Source: Mycolicibacterium sp. CBMA 247
GTDB taxonomy: Bacteria > Actinomycetota > Actinomycetes > Mycobacteriales > Mycobacteriaceae
DNA: 64,000 bases
Assembly (NCBI RefSeq): GCF_009729095.1
Contig: NZ_VTGX01000001.1
Span: forward strand, 1,984,001-2,048,000
Direction: 5' to 3'
The position numbers and the translations under genes are program-made. Of the stretch, positions 32,062 through 41,398 are shown in pieces. The notes below the pieces were generated by a model, which made no database searches, was not told the origin of the DNA, and saw only the letters and a program-made list of their open reading frames with translations. The stretch's first letter is position 1. The number at the start of each line of letters is the position of its first letter.

Positions 32062-34578
32062 ATGGAGTCGAACAACGATGACATGACCGAGACCGATCGC
32101 GATACGCGCGGCAAGCTGTCGAGACGTTCGATGCTCGGCGGCATCGCGGCCGCCGGAGTAGGTGCCGCCACCGTGGGCGCGCTGGCCTCCGGCTGTGACG
32201 ACTCGGGAAAGCCCGGCGCCAGCGGAAACGCTGGTCCGCCGGGCTACGGGACCGGAATCAACGAAGGCTTCAACGGGAAGATCGAACTGGATGTTCGTGA
32301 TTCGAAGCCGGATTGGGCGCCCTTCGAACTCAAGCACGCGCCGGACGGTGCCCCCAACGTTCTGGTGGTGCTCTACGACGACACCGGGATGGCTTCATGG
32401 TCGCCGTACGGCGGCCGGATCAACATGCCGACGCTGCAACGCCTGGCAGACAACGGGCTGACCTACTCGCAGTGGCACACCACGGCGCTGTGCTCGCCCA
32501 CCCGGTCCTGTTTCTTGACCGGCCGCAATCACCACGTGAATCGGTTCGCCAGCATCACCGAGGGGTCCGACGGATTCCCAGGGGCGGCGGCCCGCCTGCC
32601 CGCGCAGTGCGCGACGGTCGGGCAGCTGCTGCAGGACAACGGCTACAGCACATTCTGGGTGGGCAAGAACCACAACGTGCCGGAAGAGGATGTTTCCAGC
32701 GGCGGTAGCAAATCAGAGTGGCCGCTGCAGAAGGGCTTCGACCGGTTCTACGGTTTCCTCGGCGGTGAAACCAATCAGTGGTATCCCGACCTGGTCGAGG
32801 ACAACAGGTTCATCGAGCAGCCCTATGCCCCTGAACAGGGCTATCACCTGTCCAAAGACCTTGCCGATCAAGCGCTCCGGATATTGCGCGATCAGAGGTC
32901 CAGCAACCCCTCCAAGCCCTGGTACATGTGGTTCTGCCCCGGCGCGAACCATGCGCCGCACCACAGCCCGGAGGAGTACGCGGCAAAATACAAGGGCCAG
33001 TTCGACGACGGCTACGAGGCCTACCGCGAATGGGTGCTCGGCCGGATGATCGACAAGGGCATCCTGCCCAAGGGCACCCAGCTGACCCCGATCAACCCAC
33101 TGCCCGCCGACGTTGCGCTGGAGGCGGATTCGGTACGGCCATGGGATTCACTGAACCCGGACGAGAAGCGGCTGTTCTCGCGGATGGCGGAGGTGTTCGC
33201 CGGCTTCTCCGAGTACACCGATGCCCAGGTCGGACGGATAGTCGACTATCTGGAACAGACCAAACAGTTGGACAACACCCTCATCTTCTACTGCGCCGAT
33301 AACGGCGCCTCCGGCGAGGGATCACCGAACGGCTCAGTCAACGAGAACAAATTCTTCAATGGCTACCCGGACGATCTCGCCGAGAACATGAAAATGCTCG
33401 ACAGACTCGGCACTCCTGACACCTACAACCACTATCCGACAGGCTGGGCGGTCGCGTTCTCGACACCGTTCCAGATGTTCAAGCGCTACTCGCAGTTCTC
33501 CGGCGGAACCTGCGACCCGATGGTGATCCACTGGCCCAAGGGCATCAAGGCCAAGGGGCAGGTGCGCCACCAGTACCACCACGCCACCGACATCATGCCG
33601 ACCATCCTCGACGTGACCGGCATACAGGTGCCGGAGGAGTACCGCGGCGTCAAGCAGTACCCGATCAACGGGGTGTCGATGCGGTACAGCTTCGACGGCG
33701 CCGATTCCCCCACCACCAAGAAACGTCAGTACTACGCGATGCTGGGCACCCGTGGCATCTGGGCAGACGGCTGGAAGGCGTCGGCATTGCATGCGCCGAT
33801 CAGCGGCAAGGGCCATTTCGATCAGGACAAATGGGAGCTCTTCCACGTCGATGAGGACCGCTCAGAGTCGAAGGACATCGCCGATCAGCATCCGGACAAG
33901 CTCAAGGAGCTGATCGACGCCTGGAACGAGGAAGCCAAGAACAATTACGTCCTGCCCCTCGACGACCGATCGGCAACCGAGCTGATCACCATTGAGCGCC
34001 CGCAGTTCGAACCGCCGCGCGACCGCTACCTCTACTACCCTGACACCGCGCCGGTGCCCGAAGGCGTCGCGGCCAACATCCGCGGCCGGTCCTACAAGAT
34101 CGTCGCGGACGCCGATATCACCCCGGATTCCCAGGGCGTGCTCTTCGCGCACGGTTCACGGTTCGGCGGACATGCCCTCTTCATCAAGGACAACAAGCTT
34201 CACTACGTCTACAACTTCCTTGGCATCCAACCCGAGCAGGTGTTCGTCTCGGGTCCGCTGCCGCCGGGCAAGCATGCGCTGGGCATGGAATTCGTCCGGG
34301 AGGCCAAGGGCGAGCACGGCGAATCCCTCGGCACCACCACGCTTTACGTGGACGGCAAGGAGGCGGCCAAGGGGCCGATGCGGGCGCAGATCGGTAAGTT
34401 CACGCTGGCCGGTGACGGGTTGTGCGTCGGGTTCGACAGCGGCGACAACGTGTCGCAGCTGTATCAGAACCCGGGACGGTTCACCGGTGGCACGATCAGG
34501 GGCGTGGCTGTCGACGTCAGCGAGGAGTCCTACATCGACCTCGACAAGGAGGCCCAGGGGGCGTTCGCGAAGGACTGA
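32062..34578 (+). CDS. Exported arylsulfatase, Tat-type lipoprotein
   Basis: 838 aa from ATG 32062. Twin-arginine signal (KLSRRSMLGG, Arg 21-22) ends in lipobox LASGC (Cys45), so it is likely a Tat-exported lipoprotein. Formylglycine motif CSPTR is at residues 144-148, with the metal-binding pair DD at 106-107 (VVLYDDTG). Further sulfatase motifs are TGRNHH, WVGKNH and DNGASGEGSPNG. The C-terminal ~200 residues form an extra beta-rich domain. It hydrolyses sulfate esters outside the cytoplasm after formylglycine conversion; the substrate is unknown. M. tuberculosis AtsA-type enzymes are related, but the lipoprotein signal is a distinguishing trait here. Confidence 0.9.
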   Translation: MESNNDDMTETDRDTRGKLSRRSMLGGIAAAGVGAATVGALASGCDDSGKPGASGNAGPPGYGTGINEGFNGKIELDVRDSKPDWAPFELKHAPDGAPNVLVVLYDDTGMASWSPYGGRINMPTLQRLADNGLTYSQWHTTALCSPTRSCFLTGRNHHVNRFASITEGSDGFPGAAARLPAQCATVGQLLQDNGYSTFWVGKNHNVPEEDVSSGGSKSEWPLQKGFDRFYGFLGGETNQWYPDLVEDNRFIEQPYAPEQGYHLSKDLADQALRILRDQRSSNPSKPWYMWFCPGANHAPHHSPEEYAAKYKGQFDDGYEAYREWVLGRMIDKGILPKGTQLTPINPLPADVALEADSVRPWDSLNPDEKRLFSRMAEVFAGFSEYTDAQVGRIVDYLEQTKQLDNTLIFYCADNGASGEGSPNGSVNENKFFNGYPDDLAENMKMLDRLGTPDTYNHYPTGWAVAFSTPFQMFKRYSQFSGGTCDPMVIHWPKGIKAKGQVRHQYHHATDIMPTILDVTGIQVPEEYRGVKQYPINGVSMRYSFDGADSPTTKKRQYYAMLGTRGIWADGWKASALHAPISGKGHFDQDKWELFHVDEDRSESKDIADQHPDKLKELIDAWNEEAKNNYVLPLDDRSATELITIERPQFEPPRDRYLYYPDTAPVPEGVAANIRGRSYKIVADADITPDSQGVLFAHGSRFGGHALFIKDNKLHYVYNFLGIQPEQVFVSGPLPPGKHALGMEFVREAKGEHGESLGTTTLYVDGKEAAKGPMRAQIGKFTLAGDGLCVGFDSGDNVSQLYQNPGRFTGGTIRGVAVDVSEESYIDLDKEAQGAFAKD

Positions 34579-34653
34579 ATCCAAACGCGGATTTCAGCCC
34601 GCACGACACCGACCCGACTATCTTGATCAAGGACCCTGACGATAGGAACGGGT

Positions 34654-35271
34654 ATGGACTCCGACACGATCTGGCGCAATATCGATGAGCAGCGTGTTCA
34701 GCTCGCCGATCTCCTCGACACCCTCCAACCCCACCAGTGGTCGACGGCGTCGCTGTGCACGGGCTGGACTGTGCGCGAGGTTGCGGTACACCTCACGCAA
34801 TCGCAGTTGAGCCGCGCCGACCTGGTACGGGCGGCGCTCAAGTCGGGCTTCCGTTTCAACGCCATGGTCCGCCGGATGGCGCTGACCGACCCCGCCGATC
34901 CGCCTGCCATCACGGCGCGGTTGCGCGGCATGGTGGGCTCGCGCCAACGCCCGCCCATGGCCAAGGAGATCGATCCGCTGTTGGATGTCCTGGTACACAC
35001 CCAGGACATCTGCGTGCCGCTCGGCGTCGACCGGCCGATGCCCGTCGACGCCGCCGTTGCAGTCGCAGAGCGGTTGTGGCACATGAAATTTCCGTTTGCT
35101 CCGCAACGCGACCTACCGGGCTATCGCTTTGCGGCAACGGATACAGACTTCGCCGTTGGGCCGCAGTGGGGGGCTCGCCGCGAGGCACCGATTCGCGACA
35201 TCGTCATGATGTTCGCACGCCGACGTGATGTGCCTGATGCGGAACCCGAGACCGAAGACGAAGCGGACTAG
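34654..35271 (+). CDS. Maleylpyruvate isomerase/DinB-like protein
   Basis: 205 aa from ATG 34654 (AGGA at -10). MDMPI N-terminal domain: DTIWRNIDEQRVQLADLLDTLQPHQWSTASLCTGWTVREVAVHLTQSQ gives the metal-site His; DPLLDVLVHTQDICVPLG gives the second site. It is a second, more distant member of the family found at 17213. Small-molecule thiol-dependent chemistry is expected; the substrate is unknown. It is 75 bases after the arylsulfatase and may be co-transcribed. It overlaps the convergent ABC gene stop by 4 bases. Confidence 0.8.
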   Translation: MDSDTIWRNIDEQRVQLADLLDTLQPHQWSTASLCTGWTVREVAVHLTQSQLSRADLVRAALKSGFRFNAMVRRMALTDPADPPAITARLRGMVGSRQRPPMAKEIDPLLDVLVHTQDICVPLGVDRPMPVDAAVAVAERLWHMKFPFAPQRDLPGYRFAATDTDFAVGPQWGARREAPIRDIVMMFARRRDVPDAEPETEDEAD

Positions 35272-37091
35272 CGCGCGTTCTGCACCTCGTGCAGCCGTTT
35301 GTACAGCCCGCCCTGGTCCATCAGCGTCTGATGGTCGCCGCTCTGCGTGATGCGCCCGTCCTCGAGCACCAGGATCCGATCGGCCACCGCGGCAATGAAA
35401 TCCAGATCGTGGCTGACCACCATGCAGGTGCGCTCACTGGCGTAGCCACGGATCACCCCGATCAGCCGGGACCGCTCGTCGGCGTCGAGGTTCTCGGTCG
35501 GCTCGTCGAGCAGCAGTACCTCAGGCCGGCGCAGCAGACAGCGCGCCAATGCGATCAGCCGCTTCTGCCCGCCGGAGGGCACCTGCACGTCCACCACGGT
35601 GTCGTAGCCGTCATGCATTTTGGTGGTGATGACCGAGTGGATGTGGGCCTGGGCGCAGGCTTCTTCGATGTCGGCGTCACTGGCCTGCGGCCGGGCCAAC
35701 CGGATGTTCTCCCGGATGGTGTCCTTGATGAAGAACGGGAACTGGGCGAGCTTGGACACCTGATCACGTAGCGAGTCGATGGTGACCGTAGAAATATCGT
35801 GGCCGTCCAACAGAATCCGTCCATGTTGGGGGTCCCGGAATCGCAGCAGCAGGTTGAACACCGTCGACTTGCCCGACCCGATACCACCGACCAGCCCCAC
35901 CGTCTCACCCTCGGCGACCGAGAACGACATACCTTCGATGATGTTCTGCCCGGGCACGTAGCCGAATGTCACATCCTCGAAGACCAGATTGCCGTGCACC
36001 TCCCCCAGCGCCGCGGCATCCACGGCTTCGCGCACCGAGGGCTGGGTGTCTAGCAGTTCATAGGTGGACATCACGTTCGGCGCCAGCGACTTGTAGGTGG
36101 TGTACGCTCCCAAAACCCGTTGTGCGGCACCGAACATTGCGGGAATCACACCGGCGAACACCAGGAGACCGGCGAAGGTCAGCCCGAAGTGCGAACTGAG
36201 CCCGACACCGACCAGCAGCACCACCACAGTGCTGAGCGCGACGAAGATCTGCGAGCCGTTGACGGTTGCCTGCATCCAGACCACCGAGGCTGCTGAGCCT
36301 TTCGCGGCTTCCTCGGACACGTCATGAAATCGCTTGCTGCGGACCGGCTGCGCGTTGAACATCTGGATCTCGGCGATCCCACTGATCGTCTGCTCGACCT
36401 CGGCAGCCATCGCCCGCTCGGCATTCATCACCCGCTTCATGACCGCCTGCACATGACGGCCGGCGAATCTGAGGGTGATCAACGCCAGCGGCGTGAGCAC
36501 CAACGCGGCCACCGTCATCTGCCATGAGATGGCCAGCAGGTAGCTGATCACCACCACCAGCACCACCGCATCGATCAGGGGCGGCAGCAGGCAGTCGGTC
36601 AGAAGCCGTTGGACACCAGCAGATTCCGTCATCACCCGGTGCATCAGCTCGCCGCTGCGTGAGCCCAAGAAGAAGTCCAGGGACAGAGACTGCAGGTGGT
36701 CGTGAACGCGCTGGCGGATGTCCACCAGCAGCACCCGTTCGACGTTCGCCCCGATCCAGGCGTTGACGAAGTACATGAGCTGGGTCAGAACCAGCGAGCC
36801 GGCCCAAACCGCCAGTAGCACTGCGAACGGCACCGACCCGGCCAGAGAATGCAGCAGGCCGTCCTGACGGGCCACCAGCGGACCGCGCAAATTCCATACC
36901 CCGCTGAGGTTTCCGCTGTTCCCGGCCTCGGAGATGACCTGCATCATCGGCCCGAAGGCGCCCACCGTGACATACGGAAGCGCCGAGGCGATCACCCCGA
37001 TCACCAGCAGCAGTACCAGCACGCCCCGGACTGCCCGCAGCATGCCCAGACTGCGCCACACCAGATGCAGCGCCGATGCCCCGCTGGCCAC
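35268..37091 (-). CDS. ABC transporter, fused permease-ATPase (exporter type)
   Basis: 607 aa from GTG 37091, which has GAGGGGAG at good spacing; GTG 37097 or a start at 37172 is possible. Six TM helices occupy the first ~330 residues. The ATPase domain has Walker A GLVGGIGSGKST, Walker B PEVLLLDEPTENLD, an H-loop SHDLDFI, and a signature VPSGGQKRL in place of LSGGQ. It is a half-transporter that would act as a homodimer exporting lipid, peptide or drug. It lies 37 bases downstream of a membrane gene of unknown function on the same strand. Confidence 0.9.
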   Translation of the reverse strand: MASGASALHLVWRSLGMLRAVRGVLVLLLVIGVIASALPYVTVGAFGPMMQVISEAGNSGNLSGVWNLRGPLVARQDGLLHSLAGSVPFAVLLAVWAGSLVLTQLMYFVNAWIGANVERVLLVDIRQRVHDHLQSLSLDFFLGSRSGELMHRVMTESAGVQRLLTDCLLPPLIDAVVLVVVISYLLAISWQMTVAALVLTPLALITLRFAGRHVQAVMKRVMNAERAMAAEVEQTISGIAEIQMFNAQPVRSKRFHDVSEEAAKGSAASVVWMQATVNGSQIFVALSTVVVLLVGVGLSSHFGLTFAGLLVFAGVIPAMFGAAQRVLGAYTTYKSLAPNVMSTYELLDTQPSVREAVDAAALGEVHGNLVFEDVTFGYVPGQNIIEGMSFSVAEGETVGLVGGIGSGKSTVFNLLLRFRDPQHGRILLDGHDISTVTIDSLRDQVSKLAQFPFFIKDTIRENIRLARPQASDADIEEACAQAHIHSVITTKMHDGYDTVVDVQVPSGGQKRLIALARCLLRRPEVLLLDEPTENLDADERSRLIGVIRGYASERTCMVVSHDLDFIAAVADRILVLEDGRITQSGDHQTLMDQGGLYKRLHEVQNAR

Positions 37092-37128
37092 ACGCACTCC
37101 CCTCGTCCCGCGAAGGCTAACCTGCGGG

Positions 37129-38043
37129 TCAGTTGCTGTCGCGCGCGGTGCCCGGCGTGGTGGTGGGCGCATCGTCGTCGAAGAAGCGCCGGATGACGGC
37201 GAACCCGCCGTGCCGGTGCGCCTGGTAGGCCCAGATCGCGGCGACGATCGGCAGCGGCCCGAACGCGACCCACCACCGCGCCGAGGGCGGCACGAGTTCG
37301 GCGATCACCTCGTCGCTCGGTCTGCCGTCGACGACCGCGGGCAACCACTCGTGCAACAAGATGGTCAGCATCCGGGTCGCCTCGAACGGGCCGAAGGCGG
37401 TGGCCAGCACCCAGCTCAGCGACGCGATGATCAGCGCCCATGGCCAGGCCAGCAGCAGCGACTGGTCGTCGACGATATGGGCAGCCGACCGAATCGATTC
37501 CACGATGAACGCGCAGCCCAACGCCGCCAGCAGCACACCGATCTGAGCGGTGAGCAGATCGTCGATCACCGAGTTGGCCAGTTCATCGTCACTTCTGGCG
37601 GGAAGGCCGACCGCCAACGACAGCAGTCCGGTCAACAATGCCAAGAGCATCAGCGCCGACGTGGCGTCGTTGATCCGTATGAACGAATCGGTCAGGACAC
37701 GCATCACGAGGTGCGACGAGGCCGCCGGCCGGGTTCGGTACAGGATCATCACCACCAGTCCGGAGAGGACGATCGAGATCAGCCAGGTCACCACGGCCGC
37801 GCAGATGATCACCAGCGCCAGAGATCCGATCGCGGCGACCAATTGCGAATTCTCGGACTGGCTGTTGCGCACCACGAGCAGTGGGACCGCGCCGATGGCG
37901 CACACACCCAGCACCCGGACCAGAATGGGAAACGTGAATCCGGCGATATCGCCGGCGTCGAGGTCAGGATCGCTGCGGCGGATCGCGGCGACCTCGGCGC
38001 GCATCACCGATCGCGCCCGGCGGAATGACATTTTGCGTGCCAC
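37129..38043 (-). CDS. Multi-pass membrane protein, unknown
   Basis: 304 aa. GTG 38043 follows TAGATT (38055-38050) by 6 bases (leaderless); GTG 38046 and ATG 38031 are alternatives. About six hydrophobic helices: FPILVRVLGVCAIGAVPLLVV, AAIGSLALVIICAAVVTWLI, ALMLLALLTGLLSLAVGL, IGVLLAALGCAFIVES, LLAWPWALIIASLSWVLA, WWVAFGPLPIVAAIWA. The N-terminal ~35 residues are basic and cytoplasmic. No family recognised. The gene order suggests it works with the adjacent ABC exporter, but nothing in its sequence shows this. Confidence 0.7.
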   Translation of the reverse strand: MARKMSFRRARSVMRAEVAAIRRSDPDLDAGDIAGFTFPILVRVLGVCAIGAVPLLVVRNSQSENSQLVAAIGSLALVIICAAVVTWLISIVLSGLVVMILYRTRPAASSHLVMRVLTDSFIRINDATSALMLLALLTGLLSLAVGLPARSDDELANSVIDDLLTAQIGVLLAALGCAFIVESIRSAAHIVDDQSLLLAWPWALIIASLSWVLATAFGPFEATRMLTILLHEWLPAVVDGRPSDEVIAELVPPSARWWVAFGPLPIVAAIWAYQAHRHGGFAVIRRFFDDDAPTTTPGTARDSN

Positions 38044-38104
38044 CACGCGAATCTAGTTGGCGGGCACGGCCTCGATCATGCCGACACGCTGGGCCAACGC
38101 CTGG

Positions 38105-38785
38105 TCAGCGCAGGTAGAGCTCGCCGCCGGTCGGATAGCCGCCACCCTTGGTGGTCAGGTGGACGTGGTCGTAGTGGCCGTAGCTCCCGGATTGCGCCCC
38201 GCCGCCGGGGGTGTAGTAGGTGCCTCGCCAGATGGCGTCCTGCAGTGCGAAGCGGTCGGCGTTCTTCATGGCATAAGCGACGATGCGATTGCCGAGCGCG
38301 ATGCCCGCCGCGCTGCTGGGGTTGGGGATCATCACGTCGAGGGCCAGGCCGTCGGGGTGCCAGCGCAGCGCGTCCGGACGGACGCCGCCGATCTCGTGGA
38401 TCTGGGGGAAGTCCGCGCTGACGCTGCGGGCCGCCAGGATGGTCTTGACCTGCAGACCCCGCTCCGGTGCGATGCCGATGGGCAGCAGCTGCGGAATGTT
38501 GATGACGCGCCAGCGCGACGCCGCGGCGGGTTGCGCCTGCACTGCACTCACGCCCACGGTCTGCGCGACAGCAGTCGACGACGCGGGCGGCGCCGCCACG
38601 ATCTCCATGCAGCACAGCGGTGTTTGGTCTGCCGTCGGTTGCACGACGGGTTTGGCGGCGTTCTCAACGGGGTATGGATGGGCGTCGGCGCCGCCTGCGA
38701 AGAACGCAACGACCGGAGCGATGATTGCAGCCGCAACGGCCGGCAGTTTGCGCTTGCCGGGGCTGGCTAATACATGTCGGCCCAC
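38105..38785 (-). CDS. Secreted protein with ARB-07466-like C-terminal domain
   Basis: 226 aa. GTG 38785 follows TATGGT (38797-38792) by 6 bases, a leaderless start. A signal peptide/TM spans KLPAVAAAIIAPVVAFFAGGADA. After a linker, the C-terminal ~120 residues carry a fold common in mycobacterial and Streptomyces cell-wall proteins: RWHPDGLALDVMIPN, ALGNRIVAYAMKN and GHYDHVHLTTKGGGYPTG. The H/D/H pattern (HPDGLALD, YDHVH) resembles a Zn-peptidase of the M15/VanY or Hedgehog/DD-peptidase fold, so a peptidoglycan role is plausible. Its catalytic state is unproven. Confidence 0.75.
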   Translation of the reverse strand: MGRHVLASPGKRKLPAVAAAIIAPVVAFFAGGADAHPYPVENAAKPVVQPTADQTPLCCMEIVAAPPASSTAVAQTVGVSAVQAQPAAASRWRVINIPQLLPIGIAPERGLQVKTILAARSVSADFPQIHEIGGVRPDALRWHPDGLALDVMIPNPSSAAGIALGNRIVAYAMKNADRFALQDAIWRGTYYTPGGGAQSGSYGHYDHVHLTTKGGGYPTGGELYLR

Positions 38786-39060
38786 ACAGGCACCATACGG
38801 GCAGTTCCGGGCCGATGCAGCAACCCCTCCCCCGTTCTGAGAGTTTCCTCAGAAACGTGTCAAGCATTTACTCGGCGTGTTTTCGCAGGTCAAAGGTTGC
38901 AAATTGGTCACGGAAATAAGGCTTCTCTAAGACAGCAATCAACACCGTGACAGGTCATCCGATCGGTATTGCAAGACGAAAACACCATCTCGCTCACCTC
39001 CCCATCGCTACGCTCCTGTCCAGATTTACGGAGCCGTAGATCGCGCAGGAGGTTTCGCGT

Positions 39061-39921
39061 GTGCCGATGAAGCCCTGGAATGACGACCGGCCCCAAACGC
39101 GCCGCGTCGTGCTGGGCGAGAGGCTCGTCGCCACCCGCGGACTGTCCGTCAGATTCGCCACCGAGCAGATTCACACCACGACCGATTGGTGTTGTTTCGA
39201 CGACACCCGCCACCTGGTCTACGTGCACCGCGCCGGGCGTCTGCGCTCGATGGAGACCGATCTGGACTGGGGCCCATCGGGCCGGGCACTGCCGAGCGTG
39301 GGTGACATGTGGGTGGTGCCCGCCGGCGACAAGTGTGCGTCGCTGGTCGAAGGGGATACCGCGGATTACTGCGAGATCGCCATCCCGGACCATCTGCTCG
39401 GCGCGACGACGTTGATTCCGCGCATCAAACACCGCGACCCGCTGATCCATCAGATGGTGGAGCGCATCTATGACGTTGCCGATCGCGAGGACGCACTCGC
39501 GCGGCTACTCACCGACTCGGTCGGCGAAACCCTGAGGCTACTGATCACCGATATGTACACGGTGGAGGCGCCGCACCGAACCGAGCATCGGGCCGATGCC
39601 CTGGACTCAGCCACCCGCTCGAAGATCATCGAATTTCTTGAGGACAGCATAGACTCGGAGATCACTCTGGAAATGCTTGCGCGGCAAGCGAAAATGTCGG
39701 TGGGCGGTTTCATCAAGGCATTCCGGGCCGCGTTTCACACCACGCCGTATCAGTTCCTGCTGGACCGAAGGATCGAACGCGCCAAGTCCCTGCTGCTGCA
39801 CACGACCCGGACCGTCACCGAAATCAGCGCAATGGTCGGGTTCTCGACGCCGAATCACTTCGCCACCGCCTTCCGGCGCCGCGTCGGGGTATCACCCCGC
39901 ATCTACCGCGGCCGCGACTGA
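39061..39921 (+). CDS. AraC-family transcriptional regulator
   Basis: 286 aa from GTG 39061 with AGGAGG (39047-39052) 8 bases upstream. A cupin-like N-terminal sensing half (VYVHRAGRLRSMETDLDWGP, DMWVVPAGDKCASLVEG) is followed by an AraC/XylS double HTH at the C-terminus. First helix pair: ITLEMLARQAKMSVGGFIKAFRAAFHTTPYQFL. Second: VTEISAMVGFSTPNHFATAFRRRVGVSPRIYR. It precedes the secreted Lys-rich protein gene and may control it; the upstream 275-base spacer is noticeably AT-richer. Confidence 0.9.
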   Translation: MPMKPWNDDRPQTRRVVLGERLVATRGLSVRFATEQIHTTTDWCCFDDTRHLVYVHRAGRLRSMETDLDWGPSGRALPSVGDMWVVPAGDKCASLVEGDTADYCEIAIPDHLLGATTLIPRIKHRDPLIHQMVERIYDVADREDALARLLTDSVGETLRLLITDMYTVEAPHRTEHRADALDSATRSKIIEFLEDSIDSEITLEMLARQAKMSVGGFIKAFRAAFHTTPYQFLLDRRIERAKSLLLHTTRTVTEISAMVGFSTPNHFATAFRRRVGVSPRIYRGRD

Positions 39922-40011
39922 TCACGCGGCGGCAGCCGCATCAGCGTCAACTATTCAAACGTGCAAAAGAATGCGAATGTTGTTCGGCGACTTTCCAGAT
40001 ACCTTCGCGCG

Positions 40012-40027
40012 GTCAGTGATAACTGAC
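40012..40027. promoter_or_regulatory. Palindrome in leader of the secreted Lys-rich protein gene
   Basis: GTCAGTGATAACTGAC is an inverted repeat with 6-bp arms and a GATA centre, 29 bases before the TTG start. It is a candidate operator; the binding protein is unknown. Confidence 0.35.
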
Positions 40028-40055
40028 ACCCTCATCTGTGTCGAAGGAGACCGCG

Positions 40056-41267
40056 TTGAACCTCGCTCTACGGCCGTATGTGACTGCCGGCATCGCCTTG
40101 GTCGGCGCCAGCGTCATCGCAGTCACACCGGTGACCGCGCCCCCACCCGCAATGCAATCCCACGCAATACAACTCAGCGCGGCGATCGACAACCCCATCG
40201 ACGTCTTCACCCCGGTCTTCAACCAGGCGGGCACAGTCATACAAAACGCCATCCAGGCCGAGATCGACGACCCGTTTCCCATCGTCAACGGACTGATCGG
40301 CAAGTTGGCCGCCGACGGCAAAACGCTTGGCGACATGGCCAATACGCTCGGGCAGTCCTATGCCGGGCTGGTTGCCGGCCTCCCGGGAGCGCTGACGACG
40401 TATGCCCAGAAACTCGCAGCGGGCGATTTCAGCGGGGCAGTCGCAGCGTTCATGCCCATCGCCTTTGGGCCGTTCCTCACCACGTTCTTCCAGCTGATGA
40501 ACTTCCAGAACTTTGTGAAGGCGCAGTTCGATGTTGCCGCGAAATTGACCAATGCCGCCATGATGACGGCATGGTCCCTCGGCCCGGGGCAGTTGCTGTC
40601 GGTGTACGGCGTCATCAGCGCAGTAACGGGCACCCTGGACGAGCTCGTGAAGGCAGTACCGAAAGGTGATCCCGGCCAAATCGTCAACGTCATCCAGCAC
40701 GGTCTTGCCAATACCGCCATCAAAACCCTCGGTGCTATCGACATGTGGAGGTGGAGCTTCGACTCGGCCCGTCAAGGCTTCCGCGACATCCTGAACCCGC
40801 CGCCGCCGGACCCCGGAGAATTCACCGCCGCGGTGACCCGGAAGTTGACGACGCTTTCACTCCCGGCGGCCGTGACGCCCGCTGTCGAAGCACCCTCGAC
40901 GCAAGTGACCCAAGCAACGCAAACGGCGGCCGCGACCACGACCGAGACACCGAGTGAAACTGCCTCGGCCACAACGAAAACCCCGGAGTCCTCGGCCACC
41001 GAAGCGGAAGCGGCCAAACCCGTCGTCCGCGACAGCCTCGTCGCCGCGCCCGGCAAGACTGGCGCTCCAACTACAACCAACAAGCCGGCCGCCAAGCTAG
41101 TCTCGGATGTCGGTGAACGAGTCTCCGCCACCGTCAACAAGATCGGCGAAGGACTCAAGAAGGCATTCACCAAACCCGCCAAGGCTGATACCGCCAAATC
41201 CGATGCGGGTGGCAGTGGTTCAGCCAAGCACAGCGCCGGTGCCGGCAATTCGGGGGATGCCAAGTAG
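40056..41267 (+). CDS. Exported Ala-rich protein with Lys-rich tail, mycobacterial family
   Basis: 403 aa. TTG 40056 has AAGGAG 6 bases upstream, better than GTG 40038. It starts LRPYVTAGIALVGASVIAVTPVTAP, a signal-like hydrophobic helix shared by a large mycobacterial family. Residues ~30-240 are helical and hydrophobic in patches (FLTTFFQLMNFQNFVKAQFDVAAKL). The tail from ~255 is Thr/Ala/Pro-rich and then Lys-rich (TVNKIGEGLKKAFTKPAKADTAK), probably wall-associated. Function not known. A strong terminator follows 10 bases after the stop. Confidence 0.72.
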   Translation: MNLALRPYVTAGIALVGASVIAVTPVTAPPPAMQSHAIQLSAAIDNPIDVFTPVFNQAGTVIQNAIQAEIDDPFPIVNGLIGKLAADGKTLGDMANTLGQSYAGLVAGLPGALTTYAQKLAAGDFSGAVAAFMPIAFGPFLTTFFQLMNFQNFVKAQFDVAAKLTNAAMMTAWSLGPGQLLSVYGVISAVTGTLDELVKAVPKGDPGQIVNVIQHGLANTAIKTLGAIDMWRWSFDSARQGFRDILNPPPPDPGEFTAAVTRKLTTLSLPAAVTPAVEAPSTQVTQATQTAAATTTETPSETASATTKTPESSATEAEAAKPVVRDSLVAAPGKTGAPTTTNKPAAKLVSDVGERVSATVNKIGEGLKKAFTKPAKADTAKSDAGGSGSAKHSAGAGNSGDAK

Positions 41268-41276
41268 CACCAACGT

Positions 41277-41311
41277 AATTGGCCCCTCACCCAGCGGGTG
41301 AGGGGCCAATT
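41277..41311 (+). terminator. Terminator, 16-bp stem
   Basis: AATTGGCCCCTCACCC (41277-41292) pairs perfectly with 41296-41311 around a 3-nt loop. It lies 10 bases after the stop of the secreted Lys-rich protein and before the convergent GH16 gene. A weak TGCTGTTGCTT follows; it may work in both directions. Confidence 0.8.
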
Positions 41312-41398
41312 GCTGTTGCTTGCACTGCGCCGAAACTACGGTTCCTGGCGTGAATTCACCGAAATCGCTTCAAAACCCGCAGTCTCGGCGAAAGCGAC

